Positions 8,067 through 16,397 of a stretch of DNA of 37,561 nucleotides are shown here, piece after piece. Both the position numbers and the translations under genes were made by a program. The notes below the pieces were generated by a model. The model searched no databases and was not told the DNA's origin. It saw only the letters and a program-made list of their open reading frames with translations. Origin of the DNA: Limosilactobacillus panis DSM 6035 (GTDB lineage: Bacteria > Bacillota > Bacilli > Lactobacillales > Lactobacillaceae); NCBI RefSeq assembly GCF_001435935.1, contig NZ_AZGM01000044.1:1-37561 (forward strand). Direction: 5' to 3'. Every line of letters starts with the position of its first letter. Position 1 is the first letter of the stretch.

Positions 8067-9123
8067 TCCAAATCCTCCTTTCATCAATCTTGGTTACAGT
8101 AACTTTATTATCTTCTAAGAACTTAACGGCCGCTTGCCGTTGCTTGTCGTCCCCCTTCACCACAACGAAGAGGGTACCGACTGGTTCACCGCCAAGAATT
8201 TCAATGTTCCCGTAAAGCATACTTGCTTCAACCCCGAGTTCCTTGTAGAGGGCGATGATAATTGACTTCGTGACGTTATTGCCGTTGTAAACCAGCTGGA
8301 AGAGCTCCTCGTCGTCTGCCAGGTGGTCGAGGTTGAAGGCCCTCAGGGTGTCAACCGCGGCGAGGGAGCCCCCGACAAACTGGCGGGTCAATTCTTGCTG
8401 TGGTTGTAAGAAGACCTTTTGCAGTGGGCCCCGTTCGATGATCTGGCCGTGTTCCATGACGGCGATCTTGTTGGCGACCCGCTTGACGGCGTCCATCTCG
8501 TGGGTGATCAGGACAACAGTCAGGTCGAGCTTATCGTTAATCTGCTTGAGCAGGTCGAGAATCTGGTTGGTGTTTTGTGGGTCCAGGGCCGAGGTGGCTT
8601 CGTCAGAAATCAAAATTTCTGGGTCGTTGGCCAGTGCCCGGGCGATGGAAACCCGCTGCTGTTCACCACCGGAGAGCTGGACGGGATAAAAGTCCGCCTT
8701 GTCCTTGAGCCCAACCAGTTCGAGTAGTTCCAGGGCCTTCTTTTCTTGGGCATCGTCATCCAGTTTGCTGTGCTTCAAGGCAAAGAGGACGTTTTCGATG
8801 ACTGTCGTTTCGTTTAATAGGTTGAAGTGTTGGAAGATCATCCCGATGTTTCGCCGCTTCTCCTGGAGTTCCTTGTTGCTTAACTGCTGCTGGTGGTCCT
8901 TGAAGAAGGATTCACCGTCGATGGTGACGGAACCGTCCGTCGGCTTCTGCAGGAGGTTGATTGTCCGGACCAGGGTTGACTTTCCGGCACCTGAGTAACC
9001 GACGATCCCGTAAATATCACCTTTTTCAATTGATAACGACACATCCTTGACGGCGTGGACAACTTCCTTGCCCTGCTTAAAGGTGACGTTAATGTTTGCT
9101 AAGTCAATAATTGGTTTCGCCAT
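8059..9123 (-). CDS. metN: Methionine ABC transporter ATPase MetN
   Basis: 354 residues. Walker [10 protein letters not shown] (42-50), Q-loop Q98, signature LSGGE (150-154), Walker B LISDE (171-175), followed by the H-loop in LITHEMD. The C-terminal ~85 residues form the NIL (ACT-like) domain, which in the family binds methionine and inhibits transport when the cell is replete. AGGAGG lies 8 nt before the ATG; the gene starts 11 nt after metQ and overlaps metI. Confidence 0.96.
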   Translation of the reverse strand: MAKPIIDLANINVTFKQGKEVVHAVKDVSLSIEKGDIYGIVGYSGAGKSTLVRTINLLQKPTDGSVTIDGESFFKDHQQQLSNKELQEKRRNIGMIFQHFNLLNETTVIENVLFALKHSKLDDDAQEKKALELLELVGLKDKADFYPVQLSGGEQQRVSIARALANDPEILISDEATSALDPQNTNQILDLLKQINDKLDLTVVLITHEMDAVKRVANKIAVMEHGQIIERGPLQKVFLQPQQELTRQFVGGSLAAVDTLRAFNLDHLADDEELFQLVYNGNNVTKSIIIALYKELGVEASMLYGNIEILGGEPVGTLFVVVKGDDKQRQAAVKFLEDNKVTVTKIDERRIWNE

Positions 9124-9134
9124 ACTCGCTCCTC

Positions 9135-9986
9135 CTACTTGTTAAAATTCCGGTCCCATGCTGGTAATTCAGATGAACCGTAGTACTTCTTGATCAGGTG
9201 CTTGGTCTTTTCAGTTTGGTAAGCCTTAACAACGTCCTTGTAGGCCTTGTTGTTCTTGTTCTGCTTCTTAACGGCAATGATGTTGACCCATTGTGCGGAA
9301 TCCTTGTTGAGTGGTTCAACGAAGATGGCCTTCTTGTAGTTCAGGCCGGCTGCTTGGGCGTAGTTGGTGTTGACCACGGCGGCATCAACGTCGTCTAAGG
9401 TCCGGGCCGTTTGGTCAGCAGCGATTTCCTTGATTTTGATGTTCTTCTTGTTGTCAGTGATGGATGATACTGTGGCCAGGTCGGTGCCTTTCTTAAGCTT
9501 GAAGAGACCGGCATTCTTTAATGCGTACAGGGCCCGAGATTCGTTAGTGGCGTCATTTGGTACCGCAACGGTTGCCCCGTCTGGCAGGTCCTTAATGTTC
9601 TTGTACTTGTTGGAGTAGACCCGGATTGGGGTGATGAAGGTATCACCGTCGGACACGATGTCGGTGTGGTGGGCCTTATTCCATGACTTCAAGAAGAGCT
9701 TGTGTTGGAAGGCGTTCAGGTCAACGTCACCGTTTTGCAGGGCCTTGTTTGGCTGGTTGTAATCGGTGAACCGGCGGAACTTGACCGTGACCCCATACTT
9801 GTCTTTAGCGGTCTTGGCGACGGAGTTCCAAATCTTGTCGTCGGCCTTGGAACTAGCCATGATCCCGACCGTCACCGTCTTGGCAGCTTGTTGGTGGGGT
9901 CGGACAAAGCTGAAGTAACCGGCGATTAGGATTACAACAACAACGACTGCCCAGATAATTGCGTTTCTTTTCTTTCTTCTCTTCAT
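9135..9986 (-). CDS. metQ: Methionine-binding protein MetQ (NlpA family), membrane-anchored, no lipobox
   Basis: 283 residues. The NlpA-type binding domain runs from about residue 38 ([16 protein letters not shown]) to the end. The N-terminus is basic (MKRRKKRN) followed by a hydrophobic helix (about 9-28), but contains no cysteine. It is therefore an uncleaved membrane anchor, or a type I signal, rather than a lipoprotein signal. First gene of the operon, expressed from the promoter at 10335-10362 through a T-box leader; AAGGGAG precedes the ATG. D- and L-methionine are the usual ligands in this family. Confidence 0.93.
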   Translation of the reverse strand: MKRRKKRNAIIWAVVVVVILIAGYFSFVRPHQQAAKTVTVGIMASSKADDKIWNSVAKTAKDKYGVTVKFRRFTDYNQPNKALQNGDVDLNAFQHKLFLKSWNKAHHTDIVSDGDTFITPIRVYSNKYKNIKDLPDGATVAVPNDATNESRALYALKNAGLFKLKKGTDLATVSSITDNKKNIKIKEIAADQTARTLDDVDAAVVNTNYAQAAGLNYKKAIFVEPLNKDSAQWVNIIAVKKQNKNNKAYKDVVKAYQTEKTKHLIKKYYGSSELPAWDRNFNK

Positions 9987-10044
9987 AGTAAATACTCCCT
10001 TTCAATCCTTATGAATAATTGCGATTAACCGAACGTTAGAACAG

Positions 10045-10300
10045 AAAAAGCACCCGTCCCAATCAATAAAGGACGAGTGCTTCGCGTTACCACCTTTGTT
10101 CGCTGGGTCATCACTGACTCAGCCTCAGTGGGTTACTCTAACAAAATAATTAGAATTACCCAGCACAATTAACGTGTGCTAACCCGTTACCGGCTAATAA
10201 TCACCGGTACCATTCCAGGCCCATCTTCGGTGCGGCCACTTACTGCTTTCCACCAACCAGCAGCTCTCTAAAAAGCTTGAGCACTTACTCTGCCTTTCAA
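10045..10300 (-). promoter_or_regulatory. T-box riboswitch (Met specifier) upstream of metQNI
   Basis: Read on the minus strand: Stem I with AGAGAG and the GTTGGTGGAAAGCAG distal element, a specifier region GAAG-ATG-GG (ATG at 10224-10222), the T-box sequence AAAGGTGGTAACGCG (10097-10083), and a terminator hairpin (10082-10050) followed by TTTTT. Uncharged tRNA-Met should bind the specifier and the T-box bulge and stabilise the antiterminator, raising metQNI expression in methionine starvation. Specifier choice rests on position and on the downstream genes. Confidence 0.9.
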
Positions 10301-10334
10301 CATGTTTTAACGTTCGATTAATTTGTTGTCACTA

Positions 10335-10362
10335 ATTATAATGGCATTCTCATTTTTGTCAA
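10335..10362 (-). promoter_or_regulatory. Promoter of the metQNI operon
   Basis: On the minus strand: TTGACA (10362-10357), 16 nt, TATAAT (10340-10335), both perfect. Confidence 0.85.
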
Positions 10363-10380
10363 CAGCTTTTTTAATTTTTT

Positions 10381-10402
10381 CTTCCACTGGAAGCGGTATA
10401 AT
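10381..10402 (+). promoter_or_regulatory. lacI-family gene promoter with small palindrome
   Basis: A -10 TATAAT (10397-10402) is preceded by the inverted repeat CTTCCA-C-TGGAAG (10381-10393), which sits where -35/-10 spacer DNA would be. It could be an autoregulatory operator; it does not resemble the operators at 11574-11632. Confidence 0.45.
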
Positions 10403-10438
10403 ACTAAGTAAATATAATTGGGGACTGAAATAGGTTTT

Positions 10439-11425
10439 ATGAAAAAACAAGCAGTAAAATTAGAAGATGTAGCGGCGGTCGCCGGGGTCTCAAAGACCAC
10501 CGTTTCCCGGGTTCTCAACAACCGGGGTTATTTGAGCCAGGCAACGATTGATAAGGTCCATAAGGCAATGCAGGAGCTTCACTACCGGCCCAATATCATT
10601 GCCCGCCAGCTTTACCAGCAGCGGACTAACCTGGTGGGCTTGGTCTTTCCCACCGTCGACAACCCGTTCTTCGGCCAGCTGGAAGCCTGCCTGGACCATG
10701 AACTGTACAAGCGGGGCTACCGGGTACTGATGGGGAACAGCCAAAATAACCCGGACCGTGAGCGGGCCTACCTCCGCCAACTACTGAACGGCCAGGTGGA
10801 TGGCCTAATTGTCGGGGCCCACAACGAGGGCATCGAGCAGTACCGTAATATTCAGCTACCGGTGGTTTCCATTGAACGGTTGGTCTCTAAGGACATCCCG
10901 GTTGTGGCTGCGGACAACTATGCTGGCGGTGTCTTGGCGACCCAGCAGCTGCTGGATGATGGCTGCCAGCACATTATCCACACCAACTACCCGCACGACC
11001 TGGCATCACCAAACATGGAACGGCGGCGGGCCTATGAAGAGCTGATGCGCAGGCATGGCTTGCCAATGTACACATATGAAGTTAGTTTTGATAGTTCGAC
11101 CGCGGAGAAGATCAAAATCTTCTACCGCCTCTTTGATGAGCACCCGGAAGTTGACGGGGTATTCGCCGATAACGACACGAACGCCAGTCTGATCATGCAG
11201 GTGGCCCGGAAACGGGGCCGGCGAGTTCCCGAAGACCTTAAGGTGGTCGGCTTTGACGGAGCCAACATGACCCGGACACTCCTGCCGGAATTGACGACCA
11301 TCCAGCAGCCTATCCAGCAGATGGCCACCGCGGCGGTCCAACTCCTCCAGGACCAGATCGATGGTAAGAAGACCACTAATTCAGTCCAGCTACCGGTTAA
11401 GCTGATTCACGGAACAACGGCATGA
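10439..11425 (+). CDS. LacI/GalR-family transcriptional regulator
   Basis: 328 residues from the ATG at 10439; an upstream TTG (10418) would leave only a ~9-nt leader after the TATAAT at 10397-10402, so I reject it. The helix-turn-helix (about 5-27, KLEDVAAVAGVSKTTVSRVLNN) and hinge helix (RPNIIARQL) are typical. The rest is a periplasmic-binding-like effector domain with VVGFDGANMTRTLLPELTTI near the end. Its likely target is the next operon (VOC protein and alcohol dehydrogenase), whose promoter carries two near-identical 16-bp operators of the AACCGGTT class used by MalR-like members. Effector unknown, probably a sugar or polyol. Confidence 0.85.
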   Translation: MKKQAVKLEDVAAVAGVSKTTVSRVLNNRGYLSQATIDKVHKAMQELHYRPNIIARQLYQQRTNLVGLVFPTVDNPFFGQLEACLDHELYKRGYRVLMGNSQNNPDRERAYLRQLLNGQVDGLIVGAHNEGIEQYRNIQLPVVSIERLVSKDIPVVAADNYAGGVLATQQLLDDGCQHIIHTNYPHDLASPNMERRRAYEELMRRHGLPMYTYEVSFDSSTAEKIKIFYRLFDEHPEVDGVFADNDTNASLIMQVARKRGRRVPEDLKVVGFDGANMTRTLLPELTTIQQPIQQMATAAVQLLQDQIDGKKTTNSVQLPVKLIHGTTA

Positions 11426-11428
11426 TTT

Positions 11429-11470
11429 CAATAAGCGACCAGTGAAGATTTTCGTTGGTCGCTTATTTTG
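11429..11470 (+). terminator. Terminator of the LacI-family gene
   Basis: AATAAGCGACCA pairs with TGGTCGCTTATT, followed by TTG and few further T; a strong 12-bp stem. Confidence 0.8.
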
Positions 11471-11515
11471 CTACCTCCTGAAAAAAGTTAAAAAATTTTT
11501 TTACTAGTAAAAGGC

Positions 11516-11569
11516 AAAAAGTGATGGCGGCAGTCCCTTACTCTCCGAATGGAAGAGCTACCGCTTTTT
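11516..11569 (+). terminator. Second terminator-like hairpin upstream of the VOC-ADH promoter
   Basis: AAAAAGTGATGGC (11516-11528) pairs with GCTACCGCTTTTT (11557-11569), 13 positions with one mismatch and two G-U pairs, ending in a T run. It may insulate the VOC-ADH promoter from upstream transcription. Confidence 0.45.
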
Positions 11570-11573
11570 GATA

Positions 11574-11655
11574 TGGTAACCGCTTAACATGCCACATTGT
11601 CAAACGTTTTCGCAGGTGTTAACCGGTTGACAGATAAAAATGTAAGCCCTATCAT
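11574..11655 (+). promoter_or_regulatory. VOC-ADH promoter with paired LacI-type operators
   Basis: Promoter: TTGACA (11627-11632), 17 nt, TATCAT (11650-11655). Two related palindromes: TGGTAACCGCTTAACA (11574-11589) and TGTTAACCGGTTGACA (11617-11632), 13 of 16 identical and 43 bp apart, about four helical turns. The second covers the -35, so binding would block RNA polymerase, and the pair could loop. Between them TCAAACGTTTTCG (11600-11612) is a weak cre-like site. The regulator encoded just upstream is the natural candidate. Confidence 0.7.
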
Positions 11656-11702
11656 AATAGTTGTCAAAAGGAAATAAGCAAATTTCAAGGAGGCGTCGTG
11701 CA

Positions 11703-12113
11703 ATGGCATTTAATAAGAGTCTTGCCGGTTATTTTGATGATATCGCACATGTGGGAATCCCAACTGATGATCTGAAGAAGACAATTGCTTTTTGGGAAAA
11801 GTTAGGTTTCAAGAAGCAAGGGGAATTTGACACCGATGACCAGGGACACCAAGTGGTCTTCATGAAGTTCGCCCACTTGATGCTCGAAATCTGGGACAGT
11901 GATGGTGCTGTTCACAAGACCGGGGCCATCAACCACATCTCACTGAACGTTGAAGATGCCGATGGTGCTTACAAGGCTGCTAAGGAAGAGGGTTTTAACA
12001 TCAAGGAAGATGAAGTCCAACACCTTGACTACTGGAAGCACGGCATTAAGTACTTCAACATCGTGGGGCCAAACGATGAAACCATTGAATTCTGTGAAGT
12101 CGTAAAGGGTTAA
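11703..12113 (+). CDS. VOC-superfamily (glyoxalase/bleomycin-resistance fold) protein
   Basis: 136 residues. I place the start at the ATG at 11703, 9 nt after AAGGAGG; a longer frame from 11661 would begin almost at the transcription start. Two beta-alpha-beta-beta-beta modules place likely metal ligands at H16 (DIAHVGIP), E62 (LMLEIWD), H78 (AINHISLNV) and E129 (ETIEFCE), the H/E/H/E set of lactoylglutathione lyase-like enzymes. The actual substrate is unknown; such proteins isomerise, epimerise or cleave small hydroxy/keto compounds. It is co-transcribed with a zinc dehydrogenase 31 nt downstream, so both probably act on one sugar- or polyol-derived compound. GTT/GCT-rich codons suggest strong expression. 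Confidence 0.85.
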   Translation: MAFNKSLAGYFDDIAHVGIPTDDLKKTIAFWEKLGFKKQGEFDTDDQGHQVVFMKFAHLMLEIWDSDGAVHKTGAINHISLNVEDADGAYKAAKEEGFNIKEDEVQHLDYWKHGIKYFNIVGPNDETIEFCEVVKG

Positions 12114-12144
12114 AAGCCACCATCAATTTAAGGAGAAAAAAATC

Positions 12145-13164
12145 ATGAAAGCATTAGTTATGACAGGTGTTAAGAAGTTAGAGGTCGAAAACGACTACAA
12201 GAAGCCAGAAGTTAAGCCAAATGAAGTCCTGGTTCACACCGCTTGGGCCGGTATTTGTGGGACTGATAAGGCCCTCTACAATGGTCTGCCAGGTTCCGCT
12301 GACGCTGTTCCACCGATTGTTTTAGGGCACGAAAACTCCGGTGTAATTGCCGCCGTTGGTAGCGATGTTCAAGACTTCAAGGTTGGCGACCGGGTAAGCG
12401 TTGACCCGAACATTTACTGCCACAAGTGCTTCTACTGCCGGACTTCTCGTCCAGAACTTTGTGAACACCTGGATGCCGTTGGTGTTACCCGTGATGGTGG
12501 CTTCGCTGAATTCTTCACTGCCCCTGAAGAAGTTGTTTACCACGTTCCGGACAACGTTTCCTTGGAAGCCGCTGCGGTTATTGAACCAATTTCCTGTGCT
12601 GCCCACGGTGTTGACCTGCTGGAAACTCACCCATACCAAACCACTTTGATTATCGGTGATGGTTTCGAAGGTCAACTGATTGCCCAAATTTTGAAGTCCC
12701 GTGGTGTTAAGGAAGTTACCTTAGCCGGGACCGTTGATGAGAAGCTGGAAAACAACAAGAAGCACTTTGGCTTCAAGACCATCAACAATATCAAGGAACC
12801 AGACGCTATCAAGCCCGACAGCTACGACATTGTCGTTGAAGCCGTTGGTCTGCCAAAGACTCAGGAACAAGCCGTTGAAGCTGCTCGTCGTGGTGGTCAA
12901 GTCCTGATGTTCGGTGTTGGTAACCCTGACTCCGAATTCAAGGTTAATACTTACAAGGTTTACCAGAAGCAACTGCACATCCAAGGTTCCTTCATTAACC
13001 CATACACCTTCGAAGATTCAATCGCCCTGCTGCAATCCGGCGATGTTGACCCACTACCACTGATTTCCAACGTTTTGGACTTCGCCCACGTTGAAGACTT
13101 CGTAAGTGGGAAGCTTGGTAACATCTCCAAGGCCATCGTTAAGGTTGCCGGCGAAGACGCCTAA
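12145..13164 (+). CDS. Zinc-dependent medium-chain alcohol/polyol dehydrogenase
   Basis: 339 residues. Catalytic zinc ligands C38 and H62 (GHE), with E63 and E147; structural zinc C92, C95, C98, C106 (CHKCFYCRTSRPELC). The NAD(P) site GDGFEG (171-176) departs slightly from GxGxxG only in the intervening residues. The pattern fits sorbitol/threonine-dehydrogenase-like members that oxidise secondary alcohols of polyols. Second gene of the LacI-controlled operon; AAGGAG lies upstream of the ATG. Substrate not determinable from sequence; highly expressed codon style. Confidence 0.88.
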   Translation: MKALVMTGVKKLEVENDYKKPEVKPNEVLVHTAWAGICGTDKALYNGLPGSADAVPPIVLGHENSGVIAAVGSDVQDFKVGDRVSVDPNIYCHKCFYCRTSRPELCEHLDAVGVTRDGGFAEFFTAPEEVVYHVPDNVSLEAAAVIEPISCAAHGVDLLETHPYQTTLIIGDGFEGQLIAQILKSRGVKEVTLAGTVDEKLENNKKHFGFKTINNIKEPDAIKPDSYDIVVEAVGLPKTQEQAVEAARRGGQVLMFGVGNPDSEFKVNTYKVYQKQLHIQGSFINPYTFEDSIALLQSGDVDPLPLISNVLDFAHVEDFVSGKLGNISKAIVKVAGEDA

Positions 13165-13195
13165 ACTTGAAAATAAAATTTAACTAACCGCTTTT

Positions 13196-13237
13196 ACCTG
13201 GTGGGGCCCTTCTTGGAGTCCCACCAGGTTTTTTTAA
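13196..13237 (+). terminator. Terminator of the VOC-ADH operon
   Basis: ACCTGGTGGG pairs perfectly with CCCACCAGGT, followed by TTTTTTT. Confidence 0.92.
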
Positions 13238-13264
13238 AATTCCCTAGCTAATACGAACCTAGTA

Positions 13265-13273
13265 TGCTATATT
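13265..13273 (+). promoter_or_regulatory. Extended -10 promoter of the hydroxyisocaproate dehydrogenase gene
   Basis: TGC-TATATT (TG at 13265-13266, -10 at 13268-13273) without a good -35 (TAGCTA at 13245-13250). Confidence 0.5.
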
Positions 13274-13325
13274 AAAATCTAATGAGAAATAATCACATCT
13301 GAGATTAATGAAAGGGGTCTTAATA

Positions 13326-14264
13326 ATGACACGAAAGGTTGCCGTAATTGGGATGGGACACGTTGGTTCAACGGTGGCGCATTACATCGTTGCTAATGGT
13401 TTCGCTGACGACCTGGTTTTAATTGACACCAATGAAAAGAAGGTTAACGCCGATGCCTTGGACTTTGAGGACGCCATGGCCAACCTCCTTCACCACACCA
13501 ACATTTACGTCAATGACTACGGACAATTAAAGGATACCGACGTCATCGTCTCTGCTCTGGGGAACATCAAGCTCCAGGACAACCCGGACGCCGATCGTTT
13601 CGCGGAACTGCCATTTACCCGGGACGCGGTGCCAAAGGTTGCCGAAAAGATTAAGGAGAGTTGCTTCAACGGCAAGATCGTTGCCATTACCAACCCCGTT
13701 GACGTTATCACCTCCATTTACCAATCCGTAACTGGCCTACCAAAGAACCAGGTAATTGGTACCGGGACCCTGCTTGACTCCGCCCGGATGAAGCGTGCCG
13801 TGGCCAGTCGCCTTAACGTTGACCCCCGTTCCGTTGAGGGCTACAACCTTGGTGAACATGGGAACTCACAATTTACGGCCTGGTCCACGGTCCGTGTTCT
13901 AGAACAACCAATCACTGAACTGGCCAATAAGCGCGGCTTAGACCTGGACGAACTGGACCACGAAGCCCGGATGGGGGGCTGGAAAGTCTTCTCCGGTAAG
14001 AAGTACACCAGCTATGGGGTTGCCACTGCGGCTGTTCGCCTGGTTAACACCATCCTTTCCGATGCCCACACCGTTATGCCGGTTTCCAACTTCCGTGAAG
14101 AATACGACTGCTACCTTTCATACCCCGCAGTTGTTGGCCGCAACGGGATTGAAGAACAGGTACAACTCCACTTGACTGATGAAGAACTTGACAAGCTGCA
14201 GACTTCCGCTAACTTCATCAAGGAAAAGTACCAGGAAAGTCTGGAAGCCAACAAGAAGGCCTAA
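13326..14264 (+). CDS. L-2-hydroxyisocaproate dehydrogenase (LDH/MDH superfamily)
   Basis: 312 residues from the ATG at 13326, which stands 8 nt after GAAAGGGG (the ATG at 13308 lies within the ribosome site region). NAD loop GMGHVG (9-14 window), substrate Arg R91, D151/R154 in LLDSARMKR and catalytic H178 in NLGEHGNSQFTAWSTV. This segment, and GNIKLQ, agree closely with the known L-HicDH of Weissella confusa and differ from ordinary L-LDH, which has a Gln-containing substrate loop. It reduces branched 2-keto acids such as 2-ketoisocaproate to hydroxy acids, regenerating NAD+ in amino-acid catabolism. Monocistronic. Confidence 0.88.
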   Translation: MTRKVAVIGMGHVGSTVAHYIVANGFADDLVLIDTNEKKVNADALDFEDAMANLLHHTNIYVNDYGQLKDTDVIVSALGNIKLQDNPDADRFAELPFTRDAVPKVAEKIKESCFNGKIVAITNPVDVITSIYQSVTGLPKNQVIGTGTLLDSARMKRAVASRLNVDPRSVEGYNLGEHGNSQFTAWSTVRVLEQPITELANKRGLDLDELDHEARMGGWKVFSGKKYTSYGVATAAVRLVNTILSDAHTVMPVSNFREEYDCYLSYPAVVGRNGIEEQVQLHLTDEELDKLQTSANFIKEKYQESLEANKKA

Positions 14265-14311
14265 AACTAGCGCAGTAGGGTCGATAATGTTACACTAATC
14301 ATTAAACACAC

Positions 14312-14349
14312 GGAAAGTGGCGTCGTTCATTCGACACCGCTTTTCTTTT
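14312..14349 (+). terminator. Terminator of the hydroxyisocaproate dehydrogenase gene
   Basis: GAAAGTGGCGTCG and CGACACCGCTTTTC arms, followed by TTTTG; one mismatch. Confidence 0.7.
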
Positions 14350-14380
14350 GTCTCACTACCAATGAAAGGAAACATTATAG

Positions 14381-15571
14381 ATGACAAGAGAAGTGAAGAA
14401 AATCATTGCCGTGGTGATCTTCTGCGAATTCCTGATCTGCTTGGGGATGAGCCTGATTTTCCCGGTAATGCCGTTTATCAAGAATGAGTACCATTTTTCC
14501 GCCTTCGACATGGGGGTTATGTCGTCACTCTTTGCCTTTGTCCAATTCGTCGCTTCCCCAGTAGTCGGGCGGGTTTCTGACAAGATGGGCCGGAAGCCAA
14601 TGCTGGTGTGGGGACTGCTGATTTTCTCCCTTGCAGAATTTGTCTTTGCCCTGGCCAACCAGCTCTGGCTCTTCAACGTCTCCCGGGCGGTTGACGGCCT
14701 GTCGGCAGCGATGTTCGTGCCCACCTCAATGGCCTTGGCGGCGGACCTGACGAGCGTTAAGGATCGGGCTAAGGTAATTGGCTGGTTATCGGCGGCCTTT
14801 AGCGGCGGTCTGATCTTGGGACCCGGCCTCGGTGGCATCCTGGCTAACATTAATTACAAGTTTCCCTTCTGGGTTGCCGGCATCCTGGGCATCGTCAGTA
14901 CCCTTGTCGCCATGTCCTTGCTACCGAGCGATAGCGACGAGCGTTTCCAGAGCACGACCGAAAACCCGGAAGGCGACCTTCTGTCTGGGGGCTGGGCGCA
15001 GGTCAAAAAGCTCCTTTCCCCGGTGATGATCACTTTGTTTTTGATGATCTTCATCATGGCATTTGGCCTGGCGGGCTTCGAGAGCATTTATAGCCTGTAC
15101 GTTAACGAGGTCCACAACTTTGACCTTCAGTCCATCGCCCTCGTCTTGACGTTGAACGGAATCATCTCCTTGATCCTCCAGGTCTTCTTCTTTGACCGGA
15201 TGGTACAATGGTGGGGTGAAATTCGGGTGATCCGTTACTGCTTCTTCGCCAGCGCCATCGGAACGGTCTTCGTTATCTACGACCACTCCCACTGGCAACT
15301 GATCGTGGCCACCCTGGTCGTCTTTGAGGCCTTCGACATGTTACGGCCGGCAATCACGACCCTACTGACGAAGATGAGTAAGGATAACCAGGGCCTGCTA
15401 AACGGGGTCAACATGTCGCTGACTAGTGTCGGTAACATCATTGGCCCGTTAATTTCGGGGGCCCTGCTGGATATCAACTACCAGTACCCGTACTGGATTG
15501 TCATCGTTTTCTTGATGGGATCGTTCATCATCACCTTTGGATTACAGCGCTTACGGAAACAAAGCGCATAA
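14381..15571 (+). CDS. MFS drug:H+ antiporter family (DHA1) efflux protein
   Basis: 396 residues with 12 predicted membrane helices. Motif A GRVSDKMGRKP (63-73) lies in the first cytoplasmic loop. The antiporter motif C is recognisable in SGGLILGPGLGGIL (helix 5), which marks proton-driven exporters. A hydrophilic loop (about 185-215) separates the halves. First gene of a two-gene unit with a TSUP exporter 15 nt downstream. Substrate is unknown; the family exports antibiotics or metabolites. Confidence 0.88.
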   Translation: MTREVKKIIAVVIFCEFLICLGMSLIFPVMPFIKNEYHFSAFDMGVMSSLFAFVQFVASPVVGRVSDKMGRKPMLVWGLLIFSLAEFVFALANQLWLFNVSRAVDGLSAAMFVPTSMALAADLTSVKDRAKVIGWLSAAFSGGLILGPGLGGILANINYKFPFWVAGILGIVSTLVAMSLLPSDSDERFQSTTENPEGDLLSGGWAQVKKLLSPVMITLFLMIFIMAFGLAGFESIYSLYVNEVHNFDLQSIALVLTLNGIISLILQVFFFDRMVQWWGEIRVIRYCFFASAIGTVFVIYDHSHWQLIVATLVVFEAFDMLRPAITTLLTKMSKDNQGLLNGVNMSLTSVGNIIGPLISGALLDINYQYPYWIVIVFLMGSFIITFGLQRLRKQSA

Positions 15572-15586
15572 GGAGGGGACCCAATT

Positions 15587-16342
15587 GTGGGGAACATACT
15601 ATTGATGGTAATTGTCGGCTTAGCGGTCGGTATCTTTGTGATCTCGCTTGGTGGCGGGGGCGGCGCAATCTACCTTGGTGTCTTGACAGCGATTTTTCAA
15701 CTATCACCGGGTGCTGCAGCCGCGACGTCAATCGTCACCTCACTTCCGGCCCTAATCATGGGATCCTGGTCCTACTACCGCCGCGGGCTGATTGACTTCA
15801 GTCTGGGCAACCGGATGATGATTGCCGCCATTCCTAGCATCTTTGTTGGCTTCTTCATCTCGCCCTTCTTCCCGGAAAGGGTTTATAAAATTATCATTGG
15901 GGCGATTCTGGCCTTTCTCGGGGCCCAGCTGATTTACAAGGTTTACCGGCAGACCGACAACAAGCAGGCGGGCCGGGTGTCGGCAAAAACCGCGAGTGTC
16001 CTCTACGGCATTATGGGGGGCCTGATGGTTGGTATCGCTGGTCTGAGTGGTGGGGGCCCAATCACCACCGGTCTCCTTCTTTTGGGGGCCTCGATGGCCG
16101 AAGCGTCCGCCACCTCATCCTACGTTTTAGTGGGGATGTCGATTGTCGGCGCCCTCCTGCACATCAGTGGGGGCAACATTGATTGGCACGCCGCGGGGGG
16201 CCTAATCGCTGGGTCACTGGTAGGGGCCTTCTTGGCGCCGCCGGTGGTCCTGTGGATGACGGCTAAGCCGAACCGGGCCCGCATAGTTAAGCTTTTCATG
16301 GGAGTTTTCATCATCGTCATGGGAATTCGGACAGCTTTATAA
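15587..16342 (+). CDS. TSUP (TauE/SafE, DUF81) family permease
   Basis: 251 residues, GTG start 10 nt after AAGGAGG. Eight or so membrane helices in two related halves, each beginning with a glycine-rich segment (ISLGGGGGAIYLG near 20-32 and VGIAGLSGGGPITTG near 147-161), the hallmark of TSUP. Family members export sulfite, sulfoacetate or other small organic anions. Immediately follows the MFS exporter (15-nt gap), so the two are probably co-expressed. Substrate not predictable. Confidence 0.88.
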   Translation: MGNILLMVIVGLAVGIFVISLGGGGGAIYLGVLTAIFQLSPGAAAATSIVTSLPALIMGSWSYYRRGLIDFSLGNRMMIAAIPSIFVGFFISPFFPERVYKIIIGAILAFLGAQLIYKVYRQTDNKQAGRVSAKTASVLYGIMGGLMVGIAGLSGGGPITTGLLLLGASMAEASATSSYVLVGMSIVGALLHISGGNIDWHAAGGLIAGSLVGAFLAPPVVLWMTAKPNRARIVKLFMGVFIIVMGIRTAL

Positions 16343-16345
16343 TAG

Positions 16346-16386
16346 AAAAGACCACAGTCGAGAAATTTCTCAACCGTGGTCTTTTT
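16346..16386. terminator. Bidirectional terminator
   Basis: AAAAGACCAC and GTGGTCTTTTT arms enclose the further palindrome GAGAAATTTCTC; it lies between convergent genes and carries A and T runs on both sides. Confidence 0.85.
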
Positions 16387-16397
16387 AAAATCCTAAA

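Noticed and set aside
10418-10438. TTG start for the LacI-family regulator
   Set aside because: Would leave a leader of about nine nucleotides after the TATAAT; the ATG at 10439 gives the normal family N-terminus.
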